Shown: positions 44,155-52,350 of the stretch, in pieces
Layout of the letters: each line of letters begins with the position of its first letter
Numbering within the stretch: position 1 is the stretch's first letter
Made by a program: the position numbers and the translations under genes
Source: Hymenobacter nitidus
GTDB taxonomy: Bacteria; Bacteroidota; Bacteroidia; Cytophagales; Hymenobacteraceae
Assembly: GCF_020447315.1 (NCBI RefSeq)
Contig: NZ_JAJADQ010000009.1
Location: forward strand, 1 to 64,000
Direction of reading: 5' to 3'
DNA: 64,000 bases
The notes under the pieces: model-generated
The model's input: only the letters and a program-made list of their open reading frames with translations
Databases searched by the model: none
Told to the model about the DNA's origin: nothing

Positions 44155-44904
44155 ATGGCACGCGCTAACCCGCACCGCCGCTTTCGAGTACAACAGGGCA
44201 ACCTTTTCCTTACCTCACCGCCCGTGTACCGCCCCTACCACCCGCCCGCCGACCCGCAGCTTGTGCGCGAGCTGACCCAGACCCAACAGGAGCTGCGTAC
44301 CCACGTGCGCCTGCTGCCCCTGCTGCGCGAGCCCGAATTTATTGCCGGCTGCGACTCATCGTTTCCCACCCCCGAAACCATTCTGTCGGTGTTCGTGGTA
44401 CTGCGTTTCCCGTCCCTGGAACTGGTCGAGAAAGTGTGGCACACCGGCCCCGTGGAGGTGCCCTACGTGCCGGGCTTCCTTTCTTTCCGGGAGGCGCCCA
44501 ACGTGCTGCGCGCCTACGAAAAGCTACAGCAAAAACCCGACATCATTATGGTGGATGGGCACGGCATAGCCCACCCGCGCCGCATGGGTATTGCTGCCCA
44601 TATCGGGGTAATGCTGGATATGCCCAGCTTCGGGGTGGCCAAGCAAAAGCTGACCGGCAGCTTCACCGAGCCCGCCATTACCAAAGGCAGCATTACGCCC
44701 CTCACCGACAAAAGCGGCGAGCTGCTGGGCGAGGTTATCCGCTCCAAAGACAAGGTGCTGCCGCTATTCGTGAGCCCCGGCCACCGCTGCGACCAGACCA
44801 CCGCCACCCGCCTCACCCTGGCCTGCCTGCGCGGCTACAAGCTGCCCGAGCCCACCCGCCTGGCCGACCACTGGGCCGAAGAATTCAAGAAGGAGTTGCG
44901 TTAG
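44155..44904 (+). CDS. nfi: Endonuclease V (deoxyinosine repair)
   Basis: Cleaves DNA near deoxyinosine formed by adenine deamination. The 249-residue protein carries the family signatures: FIAGCDSSF (metal-binding Asp), PYVPGFLSFRE (Glu), IIMVDGHGIAHPRR (Asp plus the following histidine region) and GVAKQKL. The first 25 residues have no family match; a downstream GTG at 44224 would also give a complete domain, so the start is uncertain. It converges on the GluQ-type synthetase, with 39 bases between stops. Confidence 0.92.
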   Translation: MARANPHRRFRVQQGNLFLTSPPVYRPYHPPADPQLVRELTQTQQELRTHVRLLPLLREPEFIAGCDSSFPTPETILSVFVVLRFPSLELVEKVWHTGPVEVPYVPGFLSFREAPNVLRAYEKLQQKPDIIMVDGHGIAHPRRMGIAAHIGVMLDMPSFGVAKQKLTGSFTEPAITKGSITPLTDKSGELLGEVIRSKDKVLPLFVSPGHRCDQTTATRLTLACLRGYKLPEPTRLADHWAEEFKKELR

Positions 44905-44943
44905 GGCCACATTTCATTCCCTGCTCTGCGCGTAAGCCACAAC

Positions 44944-45852
44944 TTACCCAATAGCCGCGTTTTCAAACGCCCCGCGCAGGGCCCGCAACGAGCGGCCGGC
45001 TTCCGCGGGCAGCTTCAGCAGCCGGGCTACGGCCTCGTACACGGACCGTGGCGAAGTGGCCTCGGCCATAATACCCCGCTCCAGAGGCTGCTGCTGCGAC
45101 TTGGAGAGCTTCGTGCCATCGGGGCCGGGCAGCAGCGGGTGGTGCACCAGCCGGGTTTGCAGAAACGGCCGGGTGGCGGCTGTGTACCCGGCCAGCCACC
45201 GCTGGGCGGCCGTGCTGGGCAGCAGGTCCACGCCCCGCACGATGAGCGTGATGCCCAGCCGCACATCGTCCACGATGGAGCCGATCTGGTAGGCGGGCAC
45301 GCCGTCCTTTTTGCGCACCACAAAGTCGCCCAGCTCCCGGGCCAGCTCGATGGCCAGTGGGCCCTGCCACAGGTCGGTGAAGGCCACCAGCGCACGGGAG
45401 CACACATGGGCCCGCCAGGCGGCATCGGGCGCGGCGAAGTTTAGGTGCTTGCTCTGGCAGGTGCCGGTATACAGGCCCTCGGGCGAGGCGGCCAGAATCT
45501 GGGTGCGCGAGCAGGTGCAGGCATACAGCAGGCCCGGCTGCTGACGCAGCTCGTCCAGAAACTGCTGGTACTCGCCCAGGTGGTGCTGCTGGGAGAAGTT
45601 GCGCTCGAAATCCTCGGGGCCGCTGGGGCCGTGGTCATAGTCGATGCCCAGCCACTCGATGGTGCGGAAGATATTCTCCAGGTACGCCGGCCGCAGCCGG
45701 GCCCGGTCCAGATCGTCAATGCGCAGGTGCAGCGTGCCGAAGCTCCGGCGCACAATCAGCCAGGTCAGCAGGAAGTTCACGGCATTGCCCAGGTGCAGGT
45801 AGCCGCTGGGCGTAGGAGCCAGGCGCGACACAACGGGGGAAGAATACGGCAT
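44944..45852 (-). CDS. gluQ: Glutamyl-Q tRNA(Asp) synthetase-like protein
   Basis: A 302-residue truncated relative of glutamyl-tRNA synthetase lacking the anticodon-binding domain; GluQ-RS charges glutamate onto the queuosine base of tRNA-Asp. Class I motifs: RLAPTPSGYLHLGNA (HIGH) and GTKLSKSQ (KMSKS). The zinc site C-T-C...Y-T-G-T-C (YACTCSRTQI and LYTGTCQ) matches the C-x-C...Y-x3-C ligands of E. coli GluQ-RS. Length agrees with that family rather than full GltX (about 470-510). Start ATG at 45850-45852. Confidence 0.9.
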   Translation of the reverse strand: MPYSSPVVSRLAPTPSGYLHLGNAVNFLLTWLIVRRSFGTLHLRIDDLDRARLRPAYLENIFRTIEWLGIDYDHGPSGPEDFERNFSQQHHLGEYQQFLDELRQQPGLLYACTCSRTQILAASPEGLYTGTCQSKHLNFAAPDAAWRAHVCSRALVAFTDLWQGPLAIELARELGDFVVRKKDGVPAYQIGSIVDDVRLGITLIVRGVDLLPSTAAQRWLAGYTAATRPFLQTRLVHHPLLPGPDGTKLSKSQQQPLERGIMAEATSPRSVYEAVARLLKLPAEAGRSLRALRGAFENAAIG

Positions 45853-46001
45853 AAATGGAGTGGCAGCTACGCAAATAGCGCCTGAGCAAGAGCGTAAAAT
45901 GAATACGGAATAGAAATCGGTCTACTAGTTTACGCTGTCGGTTCTTCCCAAGATTAAACGCACGAGGACGGCATCTGTTTAAGCGGCTTACGGTCTTTGT
46001 T

Positions 46002-47324
46002 ATGAAACACCTTTTCTCACTTTGCCTGCTGACGGCCCTGCTGGTTTGGTTTCCGGCTTCGGCGCAGCAGCTCTACTACCCTCCCCTCAGCGGCACTACC
46101 TGGGCCACGGTGCCGCCCCAGTCGCTGGGCTGGTGCGCGCCGGCACAGGATTCGCTGCTGGCTTTCCTGGGGCGCAAGAATACAAAGTCGTTTCTGATTC
46201 TCAAGGATGGCCGCTTGGCGCTGGAGCACTATTTCGGCACCTATACCCAGGATTCGGTGTGGTACTGGGCCTCGGCGGGCAAGTCGCTGACGGCGGTGCT
46301 GGTGGGCTTGGCCCAGCAAGAGGGCTTGCTGAGTACCGACGATACCACTTCCCGCTTTCTGGGCCGGGGCTGGACGGCTGCTCCCGCCGCCAAGGAGCGC
46401 CTTATCCGGCTGCGCCACCAGCTCACGATGACCACTGGCCTCGACGACACGCCGCCCGCGCCCTGCGACAACGAAAGCGCTGCCTCCGCCTGCCTGCGCT
46501 ACCGCACCGATGCCGGCACCCGCTGGGCCTACCATACTGGTCCCTACCGCCTGCTGCAGGATGCAATTGCTGCCGCCAGCGGCCTGACGGCCACGCAATT
46601 CACGAACCAACGCCTGGGCAGCCGCATCGGCATGGCAGGCGTGTGGGCCAACTACGTGTACTACAGCCGGGCCCGCGACATGGCCCGCTTTGGGTTGCTG
46701 ATGCTGGGCCGGGGCAGCTGGAACGGCACGGCTATTCTGCGCGACACCGCCTATTTCCGCCGCATGACCATCCCCTCCCAGAGCTTCAACCGCGCCTACG
46801 GCTACTTGTGGTGGCTCAATGGGCAGACCTCGTATATGCTACCGCAGGCCCAGCTCACCTTTTCCGGCCCGCTGGTGCCCACCGCCCCACCGGATATGAT
46901 AGCCGCATTGGGCAAAAACGACCAGAAAATCTACGTGGTACCTAGTCTGGGCCTGGTGGTCGTGCGCCAGGGCAAGTCGGCGGAGGCTTCCAAGCTGGCC
47001 GTATCGTCGTTCGACACCGAGCTGTGGCGCTACATCCGGCAGCTGTATTGCCAGCCGCTGGCTACTCCCAGCGCCTCCAAAGAGGCTCTGGAGCTTTATC
47101 CCAACCCGGCTAGCAACTATCTGAGCATTCGGCCGGCTACCACTGGCCACGGCCGGATGCTGCGCTGCACCGACCTGCTGGGCCGCTCAATGGCCCGGCA
47201 GCCGCTACCAGCCGCCGGCCTCACCCTTTCCGTGGCGGCGTGGCCGGCGGGCAGTTACTTGGTGCAGGTGCTCGATGCCCAGGGAGCCGTGCACAGCACG
47301 CAGCGCTTTCTCAAGCAGGAATAA
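46002..47324 (+). CDS. Serine hydrolase (beta-lactamase fold) with T9SS sorting domain
   Basis: A 440-residue secreted enzyme. Signal peptide ends FPASAQQ (residue about 22). The active-site SxxK is S91-A-G-K94 in YWASAGKSLTAV; the second motif is in YHTGPYRLLQDAI; RAYGYLWWLNG is typical of the family. From about residue 360, ELYPNPASNYLSI to YLVQVLDAQG is a type A T9SS sorting domain, so the enzyme is exported by the type IX system. Substrate unknown; unrelated in detail to the hydrolase at 37606, which has no such tail. Confidence 0.9.
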   Translation: MKHLFSLCLLTALLVWFPASAQQLYYPPLSGTTWATVPPQSLGWCAPAQDSLLAFLGRKNTKSFLILKDGRLALEHYFGTYTQDSVWYWASAGKSLTAVLVGLAQQEGLLSTDDTTSRFLGRGWTAAPAAKERLIRLRHQLTMTTGLDDTPPAPCDNESAASACLRYRTDAGTRWAYHTGPYRLLQDAIAAASGLTATQFTNQRLGSRIGMAGVWANYVYYSRARDMARFGLLMLGRGSWNGTAILRDTAYFRRMTIPSQSFNRAYGYLWWLNGQTSYMLPQAQLTFSGPLVPTAPPDMIAALGKNDQKIYVVPSLGLVVVRQGKSAEASKLAVSSFDTELWRYIRQLYCQPLATPSASKEALELYPNPASNYLSIRPATTGHGRMLRCTDLLGRSMARQPLPAAGLTLSVAAWPAGSYLVQVLDAQGAVHSTQRFLKQE

Positions 47325-47348
47325 GCACGTCAGGCTACGCCCGCAGCG

Positions 47349-47738
47349 TTACTTTTTACCGGCCGCCGCTGGTTTCCTTCCGGCGGCTTTGCTGGTTTTA
47401 CTCTGCAGTATCACGGCCTGGTTCTGCACGCCCCAGGTTTGAATCGCCCCAATGACCGGCGCCAACGACTGTCCGCACTCCGTTAGAGTATATTCCACGG
47501 TGGGCGGCACCGTGGCGTAGGCCGTGCGGCTCACGATGCCGTGGGCTTCCAGCAGCTTCAGCTCCTTGATGAGCATACGGGCCGTGATGCCCTCCACGGC
47601 CCGCTCCAGCACCTTGAAGCGCATCGTGCCGTGCAGCAGCAGGCTGTGGATAATGGCAAACTTCCACTTGCCTTCCAGTACGTCCAGGGTTTGCCGGAAC
47701 GGGCAATCCGAAATTATTTTCTCCTGCGAAAGCGCCAT
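47349..47738 (-). CDS. HxlR family transcriptional regulator
   Basis: A 129-residue winged-helix regulator. The HxlR pattern is clear: CPFRQTLDVLEGKWKFAII with an N-terminal cysteine, RFKVLERAVEGITARMLIKELK and VEYTLTECGQSLAPVI. HxlR proteins often sense redox or electrophile stress through the conserved cysteine. The ATG at 47736-47738 is chosen, since the longer frame adds a non-homologous 38-residue leader across the intergenic region. The gene is divergent from pirin 1 and probably controls the pirin-nitroreductase cluster. A lysine/alanine-rich tail is added at the end. Confidence 0.92.
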   Translation of the reverse strand: MALSQEKIISDCPFRQTLDVLEGKWKFAIIHSLLLHGTMRFKVLERAVEGITARMLIKELKLLEAHGIVSRTAYATVPPTVEYTLTECGQSLAPVIGAIQTWGVQNQAVILQSKTSKAAGRKPAAAGKK

Positions 47739-47801
47739 AACCTGTTGATTGTCTGCATTGGTTACAGCCTGTATATTGATATACACGCGAGTAACTACTA
47801 G

Positions 47802-47809
47802 CAAATGTA
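47802..47809 (-). promoter_or_regulatory. Promoter -7 element of the HxlR gene
   Basis: On the minus strand TACATTTG fits TAnnTTTG, about 65 bases before the proposed hxlR-type ATG. Confidence 0.45.
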
Positions 47810-47833
47810 TAGTGAAAAGGTGAACTTTCAGCC

Positions 47834-47855
47834 CTAATATATGTATGTACATTAG
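47834..47855. promoter_or_regulatory. Candidate HxlR operator
   Basis: CTAATATATGTATGTACATTAG (22 bp overall, centre degenerate) has CTAAT/ATTAG arms and alternating TA/GT steps, in the divergent HxlR-pirin promoter region. Length and symmetry suit a dimeric winged-helix regulator. Confidence 0.5.
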
Positions 47856-47904
47856 TCAGCCACTGGCTAATATTCCAACTTCCGACTTCACTTCCCTTTT
47901 TGCC

Positions 47905-48618
47905 ATGCAAACCGTTCTTCACACCGCCGACTCCCGCGGCCACGCCAGCCACGGCTGGCTCAACTCCTACCATACCTTCAGCTTCGCCGGCTACTCCAAC
48001 CCCAGCCGCGTGCATTTTGGCGTACTGCGCGTGCTCAACGACGACACCGTTGCGGGCGGCATGGGCTTTGGCGCCCACCCCCACGACAATATGGAAATCA
48101 TTTCCATTCCGCTCTCCGGCGACCTGGAGCACAAGGACAACATGGGCAACCACGGCATTATCCGGCGCGGCGACGTGCAGGTAATGAGCGCCGGCACGGG
48201 CGTGGCCCACAGCGAAAAAAACCACAATAAGGACCAGGAAGTAAAGTTTCTGCAGATCTGGGTGTTTCCCAACAAGAAGGGCGTGCCGCCTCGCTATGCC
48301 CAGCAAAGCTTCCGCCCCGAAGACCGCCACAACCAGCTGCAGCAGGTTCTGTCGCCCTCGCCCGACGATGCCGGCGTCTGGATTCACCAGGATGCCTGGT
48401 TTAGCCTGGGCGACTTCGACCCGGGTTTCAGCACCGAATACGCGGTGAAAAAGGCCGGCAACGGCGTGTATGCCTTCGTGCTGGAAGGCGACGTGACCAT
48501 CAACGGCCAGCCCCTACACCGCCGCGACGGGTTCGGCATCTGGGACACCGACACGCTCAGCATTCAGGCCGACAGCCAGGCCCAGCTGCTGCTCATGGAT
48601 GTGCCCATGTCGCTGTAA
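47905..48618 (+). CDS. Pirin family protein (1)
   Basis: A 237-residue bicupin. Metal ligands expected in pirins are visible as HPHDN (two histidines), then the later His and Glu in GTGVAHSEKN. GWLNSYHTFSFAGY is the family N-terminal signature. Some pirins have quercetin dioxygenase activity, others bind transcription factors. It is divergent from the HxlR gene and upstream of a nitroreductase, which suggests a role in electrophile or quinone stress. ATG at 47905 fits the family start. Confidence 0.92.
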   Translation: MQTVLHTADSRGHASHGWLNSYHTFSFAGYSNPSRVHFGVLRVLNDDTVAGGMGFGAHPHDNMEIISIPLSGDLEHKDNMGNHGIIRRGDVQVMSAGTGVAHSEKNHNKDQEVKFLQIWVFPNKKGVPPRYAQQSFRPEDRHNQLQQVLSPSPDDAGVWIHQDAWFSLGDFDPGFSTEYAVKKAGNGVYAFVLEGDVTINGQPLHRRDGFGIWDTDTLSIQADSQAQLLLMDVPMSL

Positions 48619-48647
48619 AGCGCCCGGTTTCCGTATCTATTTTCTAT

Positions 48648-48655
48648 TAGGCTTG
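48648..48655 (+). promoter_or_regulatory. Possible promoter of the nitroreductase gene
   Basis: TAGGCTTG differs from TAnnTTTG at one base and lies 60 bases before the nitroreductase ATG, so the following hairpin would lie in its leader. Confidence 0.3.
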
Positions 48656-48664
48656 TTATGGCCC

Positions 48665-48706
48665 TGAAGCCGCCAGCTCATACGGCGGCTTCAGCTCTGT
48701 TTTTTC
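48665..48706 (+). terminator. Terminator-like hairpin just before nitroreductase
   Basis: CTGAAGCCGCC pairs perfectly with GGCGGCTTCAG around an AGCTCATAC loop, followed by CTCTGTTTTTTC. It has all marks of an intrinsic terminator but ends nine bases before the nitroreductase ATG. It either ends pirin transcription or acts as an attenuator in the leader of the next gene. Confidence 0.8.
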
Positions 48707-48714
48707 CCTTCTTC

Positions 48715-49293
48715 ATGAAAACTGCCGCCACTACTTACCCCGTCCACGAGCTGATTCGGAACCGCTGGAGCCCCCGCGCCTTCTCGCCCCAGCCCGTGGC
48801 ACCCGAAACGATGGACCAGCTGTTTGAAGCCGCTTCCTGGGCCGCCAGCGCCATGAACGAGCAGCCCTGGCGCTACATCTACGCCCACCGCGCCGACACC
48901 GAAGCCTTCCAGAAACTGGTGGACTGCCTGATGCCTGGCAACCAGCCCTGGGCCAAAAACGCGGCCGTATTGGTACTGGCCCTAGCCAAAACCCAGTACG
49001 ACAACGGTACGCCCAACGGCGCCGCCCTCCACGACCTGGGCTTGGCCAACGGCAACCTGATTCTGGAAGCCACGGCCCTGGGCCTGCACGGCCATTTCAT
49101 GGGCGGCTTCCACCGCGACAAAGCCCAGGAGGTGTTTCAGCTGCCCGAGAACCTGCAGCCCGTAGTCATTATTGCGCTGGGGTACCAAGGCGAAGCCGAG
49201 CTGCTGGAAGAGCCCTTCCTGAGCCGCGAAAAAGCCCCGCGCCAACGCAAGGGCGTGAGTGAAATTGCCTTCGAAGGCCAGCTGCCGGAGTAA
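48715..49293 (+). CDS. Nitroreductase family protein
   Basis: A 192-residue FMN-dependent oxidoreductase of the nitroreductase superfamily. Typical features: N-terminal RNRWSPRAFSPQPV (flavin phosphate-binding arginines), AASWAASAMNEQPWRYI, a central helix and IIALGYQGEAE at the C-terminus. It reduces nitro compounds, quinones or similar electrophiles with NAD(P)H. Start at the ATG after the hairpin; the frame upstream runs through the hairpin and is not homologous. Likely part of the HxlR-pirin stress cluster. Confidence 0.9.
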   Translation: MKTAATTYPVHELIRNRWSPRAFSPQPVAPETMDQLFEAASWAASAMNEQPWRYIYAHRADTEAFQKLVDCLMPGNQPWAKNAAVLVLALAKTQYDNGTPNGAALHDLGLANGNLILEATALGLHGHFMGGFHRDKAQEVFQLPENLQPVVIIALGYQGEAELLEEPFLSREKAPRQRKGVSEIAFEGQLPE

Positions 49294-49306
49294 TGGTAAA
49301 TGTTGA

Positions 49307-49362
49307 GTGTTGAAAAGTTCGGGTTACTCATCCACTGACAAGCAACCCGAACTTTTCAACAC
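49307..49362. terminator. Perfect 19-bp inverted repeat between converging genes
   Basis: GTGTTGAAAAGTTCGGGTT (49307-49325) and its exact complement (49344-49362) around an 18-bp loop. No long T-tract, but placed between converging genes, so a bidirectional terminator is likely. Confidence 0.65.
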
Positions 49363-49414
49363 CCAATCATTTATACGCCGTGCTGCCGACTCGCGTATCG
49401 ATTCAGACGGATGC

Positions 49415-50758
49415 TTATGGCATTACGCTGATCCGGGTGGCCTGCCGGGTAGCCGGGCCAGTTAACACCACCATATACACCCCGGCACCCAGGTCTGCCA
49501 GGCTGAGGGTTGTGGCCGTGGTAGCCAAGGCCAAGGTGCGGCGTTGCCGGCCCAGTGCATCAAACACCGTGGCCTGTCGGTAGGCGCCAGCGGCGGGTAG
49601 CTGAACGGGCCCGGTAGTCGGGTTAGGATACAGCTCAACCAGCTTGACAGTGGGGATTTTGGCGGCTAATGGCAGACCTGCGTATCTGGAAAGCTGGTGG
49701 GGAGCACAGATTGGAGCAAGCTTATCTTGTTTGTTCGTCCAAACCCGGGTTGGGCTACTGGCCGCCACAATGGAGTGGGAGTCCGTGCTTTCTACGGTAG
49801 TCCAGGTAGAGCCATCATCGGTGGAAACGGCGGTGCCTGCCGTCGAGCCACTGATGCAGCTACTGAATCCGGCTCCTACGCTGATATAGCCGGCGGATGT
49901 ACCTGGTAAGGCCACCAGGTAGGTAGTACGGGCCGGGCCGGAAAATACGACCGGTTCCCAGGTCTGGCCGCCGTCGGTGGTGCGGGCGAATTGAGTGCCA
50001 CCGTAGGCAAGGCCATGCTGGGCGTCGCGAAAGGCGACGCCTCTCAAATTGGCCCCCAGGCCGGTGGCAGCAGTGGCCCAGGTCTGGCCCTGGTCAGCGG
50101 TGTAGAGCACATCGCCCGCGGTAGTCGGTATCCAGAGGTGGCTGCCGAGCGTGGTGGTGCGCTGCAGAGTCTGGCCAACCGTGGCCAGTGTCGGCGCTAC
50201 CGGAACCCAGTTTTGGCCGCCATCGGTGGTGCGCAGAAATCCACTGGCATTGGCCACGCGGGCTACAGCGGTAGTGGCCGAGAAGCCCCGGACGAACTGC
50301 AGGTTCATTCCCGCCGGATTGGGTACGGCAGTAAATCCTGCAACCCCGGTCGTGGTTTTTAACAAATCCACGGACGTTCTTGTCTGAGTACTGCTGGGAT
50401 TGTTGTAGCTGGCAATAACCGCCCAGGCATTTGCTTCATCCAGCGGCGCATAGTCCAGCAGCTCGGTACCCGTTGAGCCTGGCTGATGTCTTGCCAAGCT
50501 GTTACTGCTCCAGATTAACCCCTCATTGGTAGAAGTGTACACGACAGAATAGCTCGTGCCACTGGTAGTAGTTCTGCCCTCGACTAAAAGCCGGATGTTG
50601 CTGGCCCCATAAAGTGCCATCATGGTCACATTCTGGGTATTGAACGTCTGGGTATCCCACGGCGGGGTAACGGCAGCCCACGGGGCTTGCGCCACTGCGG
50701 CCGGTACAGCCGCGCCCAACAGGGTCAGTAACGACAAAGAGTATAAGACAATTTTCAT
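49415..50758 (-). CDS. Secreted BNR/YCF48-repeat protein with T9SS sorting domain
   Basis: A 447-residue exported protein with a signal peptide (VLYSLSLLTLLGAAVPAAVAQ). The body contains beta-propeller repeats of the BNR/YCF48 type, with the Asp-box pattern seen in RTTDGGQNW, YTADQGQTW and RTTDGGQTW. A T9SS type A sorting domain begins near VELYPNPTTGP (about residue 375) and ends GVYMVVLTGP. It is probably a cell-surface or secreted seven-bladed propeller; the enzymatic residues of sialidases are not evident, so no activity is assigned. Confidence 0.87.
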   Translation of the reverse strand: MKIVLYSLSLLTLLGAAVPAAVAQAPWAAVTPPWDTQTFNTQNVTMMALYGASNIRLLVEGRTTTSGTSYSVVYTSTNEGLIWSSNSLARHQPGSTGTELLDYAPLDEANAWAVIASYNNPSSTQTRTSVDLLKTTTGVAGFTAVPNPAGMNLQFVRGFSATTAVARVANASGFLRTTDGGQNWVPVAPTLATVGQTLQRTTTLGSHLWIPTTAGDVLYTADQGQTWATAATGLGANLRGVAFRDAQHGLAYGGTQFARTTDGGQTWEPVVFSGPARTTYLVALPGTSAGYISVGAGFSSCISGSTAGTAVSTDDGSTWTTVESTDSHSIVAASSPTRVWTNKQDKLAPICAPHQLSRYAGLPLAAKIPTVKLVELYPNPTTGPVQLPAAGAYRQATVFDALGRQRRTLALATTATTLSLADLGAGVYMVVLTGPATRQATRISVMP

Positions 50759-51074
50759 AGGAAAGGGATTGATGGTTACACACCTGAATTAAGGCGAATG
50801 CAACTGGACTTCCAAACGGCTTGTCCCATTAGCTGCTGGCTGGCTAAACACCAAAACTGGCCGCCGCAAGAGGCCCTTGAGTTTCAGCACTCGTAAGCTG
50901 AGTAACGCGCCCCAGCAGCACAAAGGCGTCACCTAAATTGCCTCAATAGTTATTAGTTGTTAGAAAGTAGGACTAGCTCTTGCACTGAAAACCTGACCTA
51001 ACAACGGGCAACGAACAACTAAGCCGTATAACCAGTCCTAACAACTGGCAACCAACAAGTAAAAACCATAAAAC
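50759..51074. other. Divergent intergenic region with AAC-rich repeats
   Basis: Between the BNR protein and pirin 2. No gene seen. Two imperfect 24-bp direct copies, 50997-51020 and 51037-51060 (21 of 24 bases equal; CCTAACAAC-GGCAAC-AACAA), lie 40 bp apart just before pirin 2. AGTTGTTAG at 50955-50963 is an inverted copy of their core. They could be regulatory sites for pirin 2. Confidence 0.5.
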
Positions 51075-51785
51075 ATGAACTACCGCATCACCCGAGCCCA
51101 CGAGCGGGGCCTGAAGGATATTGGCTGGCTGCAAAGCAATTTCTCGCTGAGCTTCAGTTCCTATTACAACCCCGAGCGGACGGGCTTCGGCCTGCTGCGC
51201 GTGTTCAACGACGACTTCGTGAAGCCCGGCAACGGTTTTGGATTGCACGCTCACGCCAACATGGAAATCATTTCGGTGATGCTGGCCGGCCGCATGAACC
51301 ACATCGACTCGATGGGCTACCGCGAGGAAGTCGCCACCGATTCGGTGCAGATTATGAGTGCTGGCAGCGGCCTGCGCCACGAGGAGCACAACATCGGCGA
51401 CGACGAGGTGAACTTCCTGCAGATCTGGATTGAGCCCAAGCTGCAGAACGTGACGCCGCGCTACCAGAAACGTAGCTTCCCGGCCGAAAAGCGCAAAAAC
51501 CAGCTCACCACCATCGTCTCGAACGAGGAAGGCACGGCCCACGTCTGGATTAATCAGAACGCGCGGCTGTCGTTGGGTTACTTCGAAGCCGGACAGACAG
51601 TAGAATACCGCCTGAACCCACTGAATAAGTGCGTGTTCATCTTCGTAACGGAGGGCAGCCTGACGGTGAACGGGCAGCAGCTCGGCCGGCGCGACAGTAT
51701 CGGACTGTGGGAGGAAGCCCTGGTTACCGTGGAGTGCACTACGGAAAGCCGGTTTATTATCATCGAAGCGCCCATCAACCACTAG
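51075..51785 (+). CDS. Pirin family protein (2)
   Basis: A 236-residue bicupin paralogous to the pirin at 47905; both keep NMEIIS after the first metal histidines (here HAHAN) and the second ligand group (here GSGLRHEEHN). WINQNARLSLGYFEAGQTVEY resembles the YhhW/YhaK-like group. Expected activity is metal-dependent dioxygenase or redox sensing. It stands alone, 2.5 kb from the first copy. Confidence 0.9.
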   Translation: MNYRITRAHERGLKDIGWLQSNFSLSFSSYYNPERTGFGLLRVFNDDFVKPGNGFGLHAHANMEIISVMLAGRMNHIDSMGYREEVATDSVQIMSAGSGLRHEEHNIGDDEVNFLQIWIEPKLQNVTPRYQKRSFPAEKRKNQLTTIVSNEEGTAHVWINQNARLSLGYFEAGQTVEYRLNPLNKCVFIFVTEGSLTVNGQQLGRRDSIGLWEEALVTVECTTESRFIIIEAPINH

Positions 51786-52350
51786 CGTTCTGCCCACGCT
51801 CAGTGGCCATTAGTTACTGGTCGGCGGGAATTGCGCGGCGGCGAAGTCTAACCGCGTACTACATTTAAGCCTCTTTGCCACCGCGTTGCCGGGGTAGCGA
51901 AGAGGCTTTGGCTTTTTCAAAGGCAGCCCGGCCGTACCACCACTTTCGGATAAACCGCGCAAAAAAGTTAATACCCGACGCACCACTTTTTAGAGTCGTT
52001 GGAAGGTAGACGCTGGCGAGCTGGGCCGCAACGCTCTATGCGGGCGCCGGCAGCTCATAGCAGTTCCTTACCGGAAAAAGCACGAATACAATATATTATA
52101 TATCAGTTAATTAACTCATCCAGAGCCCTGCACCGGGCTATCCGCAAGCCGCTCGAAACTACAGCCGGCATTCGGAACTCAACAAGCTCAACACTATGGA
52201 AGCTCGCCCGGGGAATAGCTTCGCGGCCAACAGATTAGGATAGAACTCAGAACAGATATAAGGAGCAACAACAACCTTATCTGGCGGCCTCAGGTATATA
52301 GCCACACCACCATAGAGAGCATTTGTGCTTTCCAACCTCTGTTCTATCAT
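51786..52350. other. Long gene-free region upstream of the OmpA-type gene
   Basis: Begins with the pirin 2 terminator and then has about 440 bases without a convincing gene. An AT-rich centre (AATATATTATATATCAG and TTAATTAA near 52090-52115) lies well before the OmpA-type gene. A 79-codon ORF at 51999-52238 has no protein-like composition and is rejected. A long 5' leader or small RNA is possible but not demonstrable. Confidence 0.5.
51867..51912 (+). terminator. Terminator after pirin 2
   Basis: AAGCCTCTT pairs with AAGAGGCTT around a GC-rich loop, followed by TGGCTTTTTC. Confidence 0.75.

Noticed and set aside
51999..52238. 79-codon ORF in the gap before the OmpA-type gene
   Set aside because: No signal, no family resemblance, irregular composition; likely chance.
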